DNA from: Bacteroidia bacterium
GTDB taxonomy: Bacteria; Bacteroidota; Bacteroidia; UBA4408
Direction: 5' to 3'
Length of the DNA stretch: 33,720 bases
Assembly (NCBI GenBank): GCA_023262495.1
Contig: JALRAS010000003.1
Coordinates: 26,692 to 60,411 of the forward strand
Below, piece by piece: positions 8,702-16,073 of the stretch. The notes beneath the pieces are model-generated. The model made no database searches, was not told the origin of the DNA, and was given only the letters and a program-made list of their open reading frames with translations. Numbering within the stretch: the stretch's first letter is position 1; every line of letters begins with the position of its first letter. The translations under genes were made by a program, and so were the position numbers.

Positions 8702-9617
8702 GAAACCAAGCAATCAGTTCGGCCGCATCAAGCTCGGTATATTTGGTGCGATTCACCACTTGACCATCCTTAACCCATAAAATGGCAGGTAAGTTAATGC
8801 CTGCATTTTTAATAAAACCTTCTTGCATCGACATAAATCGATATTCGATATCCTTGGTTTTGGAGGATTCTAGAAATTCCTGCAAATCGGAAGTTTCACC
8901 GTTTAAAATAAAGTAAATGGGCAAATCAGGATTTTGCTGATGAATTAAATTTAACTTCTGCGCCCCTATTTTGCAGTGTGGGCAAGTAAGACTTAAAAAT
9001 GCAATCACCCTTTTACCTTTCATAAGGTCAACCGAAGGGGCGTCAGGTCTTTGTTTGGCGTATAGGGCATCCAAATTTAAACGATAATTGATTTCCTCTG
9101 CATGCGGAGGATGCCCGCTAGATAGTGGATTTACTACAAATGGTGTGGCAATAGAAGCAATAGCACATGACAAGATGATGTATTTTTTTGAAGATAAATT
9201 ATCCTGTCTTTGTTGTAATAATAACACTGATGCAAGACTAATTAAAACGATATTTTTAATGATAGACTCCAGCGGAGTCATTTTTATGTAGTTACCAAAA
9301 CAGCCACAATTACCGCTATTTCCTTGAAAAAAAATGATGGCAATCAGGTAAATGGTAAATACGCCTAAAAGCATGATGGTAAATTTTGCGAGCATGCGAT
9401 TGCCTGCATTCCAATTCAATAATAACAGTATACCAAGAAAAAACTCTAGGGCTAAAAATAACCTTGCTATGAAAGGAGCGGTGGTCCAGTTCGCCACTTT
9501 AATTTCTATAAAGGAGAATTCAAAAATCTCGATAGGAAATAATTTGGTGTATGCCGAAAAAATAAACATCGCACCCAAGATGAGCGATATCACCGCAAAT
9601 AATATTTTTTTTAGCAT
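8691..9617 (-). CDS. MauE/DoxX-like membrane protein fused to a thioredoxin-like domain
   Basis: The N-terminal half has about four to five membrane segments (about 5-25, 48-66, 76-97, 115-133, 143-163) and the motif NCGCFGNYIKMTPLESIIKN, characteristic of MauE/DoxX-type proteins. The C-terminal half is a thioredoxin fold facing the periplasm: SLTCPHCKIG with the active cysteines C212 and C215, and a cis-proline region GINLPAILWVKDG. This suggests a membrane-bound thiol-disulfide relay. Its substrate is not shown. The start lies 16 bases after the terminator of the upstream lipoprotein gene and no separate promoter is visible between them, so expression may rely on read-through. Confidence 0.8.
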   Translation of the reverse strand: MLKKILFAVISLILGAMFIFSAYTKLFPIEIFEFSFIEIKVANWTTAPFIARLFLALEFFLGILLLLNWNAGNRMLAKFTIMLLGVFTIYLIAIIFFQGNSGNCGCFGNYIKMTPLESIIKNIVLISLASVLLLQQRQDNLSSKKYIILSCAIASIATPFVVNPLSSGHPPHAEEINYRLNLDALYAKQRPDAPSVDLMKGKRVIAFLSLTCPHCKIGAQKLNLIHQQNPDLPIYFILNGETSDLQEFLESSKTKDIEYRFMSMQEGFIKNAGINLPAILWVKDGQVVNRTKYTELDAAELIAWFQNP

Positions 9618-9633
9618 AGTTGGAATGGTAGTT

Positions 9634-9671
9634 AAAAAAAAAGCTGCTCTGAGGGAGCAGCTTTTTTTTTT
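9634..9671 (-). terminator. strong hairpin between the lipoprotein and the thioredoxin-fusion gene
   Basis: Stem GCTGCTC / GAGCAGC extended by a run of A on one side and T on the other, so it can act in both directions. It lies 12 bases beyond the lipoprotein stop on the minus strand. Confidence 0.85.
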
Positions 9672-9683
9672 AAGCTAAATTAA

Positions 9684-9902
9684 TTACTTAATTGAGCAAG
9701 AAACTTCAGCACCTACAGTTGTTGCATCACCTTTGTCACAAGTTTCAGTGGCATTTTTCTTGGTGTCATTGATGGTTGTTGAAGTAGTTGCTGTCATTCC
9801 TAATACTGTAGCAGTGCACTCGCAAGTGTAATCTTTCTTGCAAGAAGTCATTGTTGTAGCTACAAGAGCTAAAGCAGCAATTGATAATACTAATTTTTTC
9901 AT
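9684..9902 (-). CDS. small cysteine-rich lipoprotein
   Basis: A 72-residue protein with a lipoprotein signal: positively charged MKK start, hydrophobic core, and MTSC lipobox with the lipidated cysteine at 21. The mature part CKKDYTCECT... has further cysteines at about 27, 29, 54 and 68, so one or two disulfides are likely, and is rich in Thr. Family not recognised, though small lipoproteins of this type are common in Bacteroidota. A longer frame begins at 9938 but that ATG overlaps the promoter, so ATG 9902 is used. Own promoter at 9936-9964 and a strong terminator follow; the thioredoxin-fusion gene lies next and might act on its disulfides (inference). Confidence 0.75.
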   Translation of the reverse strand: MKKLVLSIAALALVATTMTSCKKDYTCECTATVLGMTATTSTTINDTKKNATETCDKGDATTVGAEVSCSIK

Positions 9903-9935
9903 TGTTTTGTTTTTAAAGGTTAATAAATTTTGCCA

Positions 9936-9964
9936 CAAATGTATAAAAGATTTGTAAACTACAA
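9936..9964 (-). promoter_or_regulatory. promoter of the small lipoprotein
   Basis: On the minus strand: TTG (9964-9962), 18 bases, TACATTTG (9943-9936). Both boxes match the Bacteroidota consensus. The leader is roughly 28 bases. It overlaps the in-frame ATG at 9938 and so settles the start at 9902. Confidence 0.7.
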
Positions 9965-10118
9965 ATCATTTAGATAGGCAATCTGTTAAAGTTTTTCACA
10001 AATTAGTTTTAATTATTTCAATTTGAATTTTGAAGGTAGGCAAAGCACTTGCGTTATATATTAACAGTTTAAAATCTAATCTTGATTATATTGCATTGGA
10101 TTCAACAACAGAGCGCAG

Positions 10119-10781
10119 CTAAACAGCTGTGCTTCTATTCAAGAAATTAATCAATGGTAGCAAATGTGTCAACTTTTCAGATACTGTTTTGTGAAAATCC
10201 GGTTTTACCACATCTTTATCGCTAAAATTACAAAATGCAACAAAACTCTTTAATTTAATACACTTGATACCTTCGTTGAGATTGTCATAGCCCCTGGGAG
10301 GGTTCTTCAAAGTATCCTCCATATCAAGGCCTCCGTAATGCTTAATAAAATGCTTGTTCTCGATAATCGTTTTAAACTCATCAAGGTTGTAATCTATTTC
10401 TTGCCTTATAGGAGCTAGTATTTCAGCAGGTGGTTGGTAGCAACCGCCACCTATGAATGAAAGTCCGGGTTCGAGATGTACATACAAACCGGCCTTAAAT
10501 GATTTTTTACCAAAGGTATTAATACTTGCGCCAAAATTTGTTTTGTAAGGAGATTTATTATGTGAGAATCGCACATCCCTATTAATCCTGAAAATACATC
10601 TAGAAGCTTCAATCCCGCTGTAGTCATTAGATTGTTTCGCCAAATGTTCTATGATGCCAGCAATAACTTCAATAAATGATGATTTTGCGCTAAGATAACT
10701 TTTTTGATTAGCCAAGAACCATTCCCTGTCGTTATTTGATTTTAAATCCTTTAAAAAAGTTAGAGTACTTGTAGAGATCAT
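10119..10781 (-). CDS. DUF2461 family protein
   Basis: A 220-residue cytosolic protein with the N-terminal DUF2461 signature: TLTFLKDLKSNNDREWFLANQKSY, then RCIFRINRDVRFSHNKSPYKTNFGA and GLYVHLEPGLSFIGGGCYQP. Length is standard. The family is widespread in Bacteroidota and other bacteria, with no established biochemical function. The gene stands alone, divergent from the PorE-like gene, and nothing nearby hints at its role. I call the family, not a function. Confidence 0.85.
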   Translation of the reverse strand: MISTSTLTFLKDLKSNNDREWFLANQKSYLSAKSSFIEVIAGIIEHLAKQSNDYSGIEASRCIFRINRDVRFSHNKSPYKTNFGASINTFGKKSFKAGLYVHLEPGLSFIGGGCYQPPAEILAPIRQEIDYNLDEFKTIIENKHFIKHYGGLDMEDTLKNPPRGYDNLNEGIKCIKLKSFVAFCNFSDKDVVKPDFHKTVSEKLTHLLPLINFLNRSTAV

Positions 10782-10927
10782 TATGGGCTTAATTTTAAGG
10801 TATTTGCAAAGTAAATGAAGTTTTAAACAAATCGCTTAATCATCAAAAAAATAAATAAATTTTGGTGTGATAAATAATAATTTGTTTACATTAGCCCTCG
10901 TTTTTTACACAGATAAACTATACACCT

Positions 10928-12934
10928 ATGAGAATAAGCAAAATATTGTGTGTCCTAACCGCAGTTTTATTAATTTCTGCTCATGCCTCTGCGCAATCAT
11001 CAAAAACAAGAAAAGCAGATGAAGCATACAACAATTGGCAGTGGAGCGAAGCCATCGAACTTTACAAAAAGGCGCTCACTAAAATTGATAACAAGGCACT
11101 TAAAGCTGAGGTATTGTTTAAAACAGCCGAATGCTACCGAAACATCAATGACTTAAAGAATGCCGAAAGTAACTATGCAAAAGCTATTAAGTCTAAATAT
11201 CCTGACCCTCGTGCTCAATTGCTATTGGCCGATTGTCAAAAAGCACAAGAGAAATATACAGATGCTATCAATTCATACAATGAATACAAAAAGCTTGTGC
11301 CAAGTGATTCAAGAGGAGAAGATGGTGTTAAATCATGCACCATTGCTCAAAAATGGAAAGACACTCCTACACGTCACGAGGTAACACTTTGTCCTTTTAA
11401 CAGTAAGGTATTGGACTTTGCTCCAAGCTATGCTGATAAAAAATACAATACCATTTGGTTTTCTTCAATGAGAGAAGGCGCCACAGGTTCTGGTACTGAC
11501 GGAACAACCGGACAAGCTTTCTCTGATATTTACGAAGTAAAGCGCGACAAAAAAGGTGCATGGAATACCCCATCCTTGGTAGATAAGATGATTAACACCG
11601 GAGAAGGTGAAGGTGCAATGGCTTTCAACAAAAAGAAAGATGCAGTTTATTTTACAAGATGTCCTAAAGAAACCAAAAAAACCTTGGGTTGTATGATCAT
11701 GGTATCAACCAAAAAAGGTAATGGTTGGGGACCTGCAGAAGAAATAGTTTTATGTGCCGACTCATTTACTGTTGGGCATCCTGCCATTTCGCCTGATGAA
11801 ACTACACTTTATTTCGCCTCTGATATGCCGGGTGGTCTTGGTGGAAAAGATATTTGGAAAGTGAAATTGACTAAGCAACGCAAACCTGATGGAAATCCTA
11901 TTAATCTTGGTCCTTCTATAAATACCGCAGGTGATGAAATGTTTCCTTATGTTACTGAAAGTGCATTGTACTTCGCTTCAAACGGACTTATCGGAATGGG
12001 TGGTTTAGATAATTTCAAGGCAGCTATTTCCGGTGACGGATTCAGCACGCCTGAGAATCTTAAGTTTCCAATCAACTCTGCAGCCGATGATTTTGGTATT
12101 TGCATAGAAAACAAAAACGAAAACGGTTTCTTTACTTCATCTCGTGCAGGCGGCAAAGGAATGGATGATATTTATGAATTCAGATTGCCTCCTGTATTGT
12201 TCTCTTTGGCCGGTGTAGTAAAAGATATTGATACCGGTGAGCCTTTAATTGGTTCTACAGTTAAATTAATTGGTTCTGACGGTTCAAGTGTTGAAAGTAA
12301 GAGTGATGCTACAGGAAATTACCGTTTTGATTTTACGCCTGATGGCAAGCGTTATGTAAATGCAAATGTATCGTATACTGTTTCTGCTTCCATGGAGAAT
12401 CACTTAGCAGATACAAAAGATTTTACAACCGTTGGTATTGAAACCCAAACAGATTTTGTGAAGGACCTCGCTTTGAAATCTATCAAAAAAGACCCTATTC
12501 GTTTGCCGGATATTTTATATGATTTAGCTGCTTGGGATTTGAAACCACAATACCAAGATTCGTTAGCTGGTTTGGTGAAAACCATGAATCAAAATCCAAA
12601 TATTGTTATCGAATTAGGTTCGCACACTGATACCCGTGGTGATAACAAATCAAACGAAATTTTAGCGCAAAAACGTGCTCAAAGTGTTGTTGATTATTTA
12701 ATTTCTAAAGGTATTGCCGGAGACAGAATGGTGGCCAAAGGATATGGTGAAAATCGCCCGTTGATAAGCGACAAACAAATTTCTGCCATGGCCACTGAGG
12801 AAGAAAAAGAAGCAGGTCACCAAAAAAATAGAAGATCTGAATTCAAAGTGATCAGAGAAGATTATGTGCCTAAGGAAGACCCAAGCACGAAACTAGCTCC
12901 CAAGATTCAAAATGTTGAAGAGGACGAGGAGTAA
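10928..12934 (+). CDS. PorE-like OmpA family protein (TPR, beta-propeller, CRD, OmpA)
   Basis: Four-part architecture: a signal peptide (1-22, ends ASAQ); TPR-like helices (about 28-145); beta-propeller repeats of the PD40 type (about 150-415, with TIWFSSMREG, TLYFASDMPGG, ALYFASNGLIG); a carboxypeptidase regulatory-like domain (about 423-505); and a peptidoglycan-binding OmpA domain (about 535-650). The last has IELGSHTDTRGDNKSN and AQKRAQSVVDYLISKG with the conserved Asp and Arg. This matches PorE of the T9SS, which anchors the secretion machinery to peptidoglycan. Several Bacteroidota OmpA proteins share the layout, so the PorE assignment is probable, not proven. No lipobox is seen, unlike the lipoprotein form. 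The window also encodes several T9SS cargo proteins. Confidence 0.85.
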   Translation: MRISKILCVLTAVLLISAHASAQSSKTRKADEAYNNWQWSEAIELYKKALTKIDNKALKAEVLFKTAECYRNINDLKNAESNYAKAIKSKYPDPRAQLLLADCQKAQEKYTDAINSYNEYKKLVPSDSRGEDGVKSCTIAQKWKDTPTRHEVTLCPFNSKVLDFAPSYADKKYNTIWFSSMREGATGSGTDGTTGQAFSDIYEVKRDKKGAWNTPSLVDKMINTGEGEGAMAFNKKKDAVYFTRCPKETKKTLGCMIMVSTKKGNGWGPAEEIVLCADSFTVGHPAISPDETTLYFASDMPGGLGGKDIWKVKLTKQRKPDGNPINLGPSINTAGDEMFPYVTESALYFASNGLIGMGGLDNFKAAISGDGFSTPENLKFPINSAADDFGICIENKNENGFFTSSRAGGKGMDDIYEFRLPPVLFSLAGVVKDIDTGEPLIGSTVKLIGSDGSSVESKSDATGNYRFDFTPDGKRYVNANVSYTVSASMENHLADTKDFTTVGIETQTDFVKDLALKSIKKDPIRLPDILYDLAAWDLKPQYQDSLAGLVKTMNQNPNIVIELGSHTDTRGDNKSNEILAQKRAQSVVDYLISKGIAGDRMVAKGYGENRPLISDKQISAMATEEEKEAGHQKNRRSEFKVIREDYVPKEDPSTKLAPKIQNVEEDEE

Positions 12935-12957
12935 GTAATTTAATTATAGATAATTTC

Positions 12958-12997
12958 GAAGTCCCGTTTCCTAAAAGTTACGGGACTTCTTATTTTT
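12958..12997 (+). terminator. intrinsic terminator after the PorE-like gene
   Basis: Perfect 10-bp stem GAAGTCCCGT / ACGGGACTTC with a 12-base loop and a T-rich tail TTATTTTT. The tail overlaps the purM -7 box. Confidence 0.85.
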
Positions 12998-12998
12998 G
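12991..12998 (+). promoter_or_regulatory. -7 box of the purM promoter, inside the terminator tail
   Basis: TATTTTTG, a full match to TAnnTTTG, ends four bases before ATG 13003. The predicted start of transcription falls on or next to the A of the ATG, so the mRNA may be leaderless. A -33 element would fall inside the terminator loop (TTC at 12968-12970, 20 bases upstream). Confidence 0.55.
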
Positions 12999-13002
12999 CC
13001 AC

Positions 13003-14199
13003 ATGACAAATAGCAGTAATTCAAGATATCAACAGCGCGGAGTTTCTTCCGATAAGGAAGATGTACATGCCGCAATTAAGCACGTTAGCAAAGGCATTTT
13101 TCCGAAAGCGTTCTGTAAAATTGTTCCCGATTTTTTATCTAATGATGATGACTATTGTATCGTAATGCACGCTGATGGGGCAGGAACTAAATCTTCTTTG
13201 GCCTATATGTATTGGCGCGAAACAGGTGATATGTCGGTTTGGAAAGGTATTGCGCAAGATGCAGTTGTGATGAACACTGATGATTTGCTGTGCGTAGGAG
13301 CTACCCAAAATATTTTGTTGTCTTCAACAATTGGAAGAAATAAAAATCGTATACCGGGTGATGTAATCAGCGCTATCATTAATGGTACCGAAGAGTTTCT
13401 TGAAGAGTTGAGATCTTATGGAATCAGTATATATAGCACAGGAGGGGAAACAGCTGATGTAGGCGACCTAGTAAGAACAATTATTGTGGACTCCACCGTA
13501 GTTTGCCGAATGAAAAGAACCGATGTGATTGATAATGCAAAAATTGTTGCAGGCAACGTTATTGTAGGTTTAAGCTCAATCGGAAAGGCAACTTATGAGA
13601 GTGATTATAATGGTGGCATGGGTAGCAATGGTCTAACATCTGCAAGGCACGATGTATTTAAAAATGAATATGCTAAGCGCTACCCTGAAAGTTTCGACAA
13701 CGATATTGATGCATCTGTGGTATACAGCGGAGGTATGGATTTACTCGATATGGTTTCAATCAATGATGATACAAAGATTACTGCAGGCAAACTTGTGCTG
13801 TCACCAACAAGAACATATGCTCCTATCATTAAAAAAGTTATTGATGAACTAGGTGCGCATATCAATGGCATGGTACATTGCAGCGGAGGTGGGCAAACCA
13901 AAGTATTGCACTTTTTACATCAAGATTTAGCGGTCATCAAAGACAACCTTTTCGATGTTCCTCCTTTGTTTAATTTAATACAGCAAGAGTCAAATACTTC
14001 TTGGGAGGAAATGTACAAGGTGTTCAATATGGGGCATCGAATGGAAATTTATGTTGCTGAAGAATTTGCTGAAAAGATCATTGAGATTTCCCAATCATTT
14101 GGAATAGATGCCCAAGTTATTGGCAAAGTCAAAGAAAAGCAGGCCGGTGATCCGCGATTGACAATTAAATCAGACAGAGGTATTTTTACCTATAATTAA
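13003..14199 (+). CDS. purM: phosphoribosylformylglycinamidine cyclo-ligase (AIR synthase)
   Basis: Makes aminoimidazole ribotide from FGAM in purine synthesis. Visible signatures: RYQQRGVSSDKEDVHAAI at the N-terminus, IVMHADGAGTKSS, GIAQDAVVMNTDDLLCVGA (the metal/ATP loop with MNTDDLL), YSTGGETADVGD, VGLSSIGKATYESDYNGGMG and HCSGGGQTKVL. Length (398) matches the longer Bacteroidota form. It sits directly behind the terminator of the PorE-like gene with its own promoter, and is followed by dnaB with a separate promoter. Confidence 0.93.
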   Translation: MTNSSNSRYQQRGVSSDKEDVHAAIKHVSKGIFPKAFCKIVPDFLSNDDDYCIVMHADGAGTKSSLAYMYWRETGDMSVWKGIAQDAVVMNTDDLLCVGATQNILLSSTIGRNKNRIPGDVISAIINGTEEFLEELRSYGISIYSTGGETADVGDLVRTIIVDSTVVCRMKRTDVIDNAKIVAGNVIVGLSSIGKATYESDYNGGMGSNGLTSARHDVFKNEYAKRYPESFDNDIDASVVYSGGMDLLDMVSINDDTKITAGKLVLSPTRTYAPIIKKVIDELGAHINGMVHCSGGGQTKVLHFLHQDLAVIKDNLFDVPPLFNLIQQESNTSWEEMYKVFNMGHRMEIYVAEEFAEKIIEISQSFGIDAQVIGKVKEKQAGDPRLTIKSDRGIFTYN

Positions 14200-14325
14200 A
14201 ATTGAAGTCAACTTTCAATCTCACTTTGAATTTAATGTTTGCCAGCTATTCAGTTGTAAAATAGTGATTTAAAAAAATACCATAAAGGTTAATAACATTT
14301 AACTCTTTTACTGCTAAGTTTAAAA

Positions 14326-14354
14326 TTGAAGGCACCAAATACTGATTAATTTTG
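14326..14354 (+). promoter_or_regulatory. dnaB promoter
   Basis: TTG (14326-14328), 18 bases, TAATTTTG (14347-14354), then four bases to the ATG at 14359. Both boxes are full matches and the spacing equals that of the lipoprotein promoter at 9936-9964. Transcript probably leaderless or nearly so. Confidence 0.75.
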
Positions 14355-14358
14355 AAGC

Positions 14359-15900
14359 ATGGAAAACGGACAAGATCAAAAGAAAAATACAACTTTTAAA
14401 CGTACAAAAAGGGCTGGCGATTTAAGTTTTAATCCTTTCGATGTAGGTAAATTACCTCCTCAAGCGCCTGATTTAGAAGAGGCGGTGCTAGGTGCGCTGA
14501 TGCTCGAGAAAAATGCATTATCTGCTGTGGTAGATATTTTAAAGCCGGAGGCATTCTATGTTGATGCGCATAGTAGAATTTATAATGCAATTTTAAATCT
14601 TTGGAAAGATAAACAAGCGGTTGATATCCTAACGGTTACCAATCAATTGAAGAAAACCAGTGAGTTGGAAATTGTTGGAGGGGCCTATTATATCTCAAAA
14701 CTTACCAACCGCGTTGCCTCTAGTGCCAATATTGAATTTCATGCGCGCATCGTATTGCAGAAGTTTATACAACGTATGCTCATTCAAATTAGCACAGAAA
14801 CTATTAAAGATGCTTTTGAAGACAGTACCGATGTATTTGATTTGCTGGATAAAGCTGAGTCAGGACTTTTTGCAATAGCAGAAAATAACATCAAGAAGAA
14901 CTATTCCAAGATGAGCGATTTGCTGAAAGAAGCCATCGAACAAATAGAAAATGCAAAAACACAAGAAGATGGTGTAAGCGGCATACCATCGGGCTTTAGT
15001 GCACTCGATAAGGTTACAGCTGGCTGGCAACGTTCCGATTTAATAATTCTTGCAGCCCGTCCCGGTATGGGTAAAACAGCGTTTGTATTGGCTCTTGCGC
15101 GAAATGCTGCCATCGATTTCAAAAAGCCGGTTGCTTTCTTTTCATTAGAGATGAGCTCCGTGCAATTGGTTACTCGTTTGATCTCAGGTGAGACAGGTTT
15201 AAAGGCCGATAAGCTCAAGCGCGGACAATTGGAACCACACGAGTGGCAGCAACTTCATTCACAAATTACAAAGTTGGCCGATGCGCCTATATTCATAGAT
15301 GATACACCTGCTTTAAATGTATTTGAATTAAGAGCTAAACTGCGAAGACTCAAATCAGAGCAAAATATTGATATGGCCATCATCGATTACCTTCAGTTGA
15401 TGACTGCCGGTGGCGAAGGAAAGGGTAATCGTGAGCAAGAGGTGAGTACCATCTCGCGATCCTTAAAGGCAATTGCCAAAGAGCTCAATATTCCAATCAT
15501 TGTGTTGTCACAGCTCAACCGTCAAGTAGAATCTCGTGGAGGTGCCAACAATAGCAAACGTCCACAGCTTGGGGACCTTAGAGAATCGGGTGCTATAGAG
15601 CAAGATGCCGATATGGTGATGTTCATTTATCGCCCCGAGTATTATAATATTACGCAAGATGATAGCGGGAAAAACTTACAAGGATTAGCTCAAATTATTA
15701 TAGCAAAGCACAGAAACGGTTCACTCGAAGACGTTGATTTAAGGTTTATTAGTGAGAACGCCAAATTTACCGACTACCACACCGATAACCTACCACCGTT
15801 CGATGCTATGGGGCCAAATGATGATTTCTTCGACAGAGACTCTGCACCAAGTATCACCATGAGTTCCAAGATCAATAACATGAGTGATGATGAATTTTAA
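14359..15900 (+). CDS. dnaB: replicative DNA helicase DnaB
   Basis: Hexameric helicase that unwinds DNA at the replication fork. N-terminal domain opens with PPQAPDLEEAVLGALMLEK (about 33-51) and a linker precedes the RecA-like motor. Walker A is AARPGMGKTAF (about 232-242), Walker B IIDYLQLM (about 340-347), followed by IIVLSQLNRQVESR and the arginine-finger region RPQLGDLRESGAIEQDADMV. Length (513) is normal. No intein interrupts the motor, although inteins are frequent in dnaB. An acidic, Met/Ser-rich tail is typical. Confidence 0.96.
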   Translation: MENGQDQKKNTTFKRTKRAGDLSFNPFDVGKLPPQAPDLEEAVLGALMLEKNALSAVVDILKPEAFYVDAHSRIYNAILNLWKDKQAVDILTVTNQLKKTSELEIVGGAYYISKLTNRVASSANIEFHARIVLQKFIQRMLIQISTETIKDAFEDSTDVFDLLDKAESGLFAIAENNIKKNYSKMSDLLKEAIEQIENAKTQEDGVSGIPSGFSALDKVTAGWQRSDLIILAARPGMGKTAFVLALARNAAIDFKKPVAFFSLEMSSVQLVTRLISGETGLKADKLKRGQLEPHEWQQLHSQITKLADAPIFIDDTPALNVFELRAKLRRLKSEQNIDMAIIDYLQLMTAGGEGKGNREQEVSTISRSLKAIAKELNIPIIVLSQLNRQVESRGGANNSKRPQLGDLRESGAIEQDADMVMFIYRPEYYNITQDDSGKNLQGLAQIIIAKHRNGSLEDVDLRFISENAKFTDYHTDNLPPFDAMGPNDDFFDRDSAPSITMSSKINNMSDDEF

Positions 15901-15978
15901 ATCCTGAATTAGCCAGTTGAGCCTACGAATGTAGCGCAATTACTATTTTATGAGCAATAGCTCTTTATACCAAATCAA

Positions 15979-16008
15979 AAATTATTTTAAATTATTTTAA
16001 ATTATTTT
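15979..16008. repeat. three 10-bp A/T repeats upstream of the A2M-like gene
   Basis: ATTATTTTAA is repeated in tandem at 10-bp spacing (third copy ends CT). Regular A/T tracts at one helical turn tend to bend DNA, which could help the promoter of the gene starting at 16074. No clear TAnnTTTG box is visible here; ATGTTTTG at about 16030 is the nearest candidate. Confidence 0.5.
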
Positions 16009-16073
16009 CTTTCTGTTTATGGAATGAATAAATGTTTTGCATCAACTTGATGTAACCATTTAATTCCATAACT

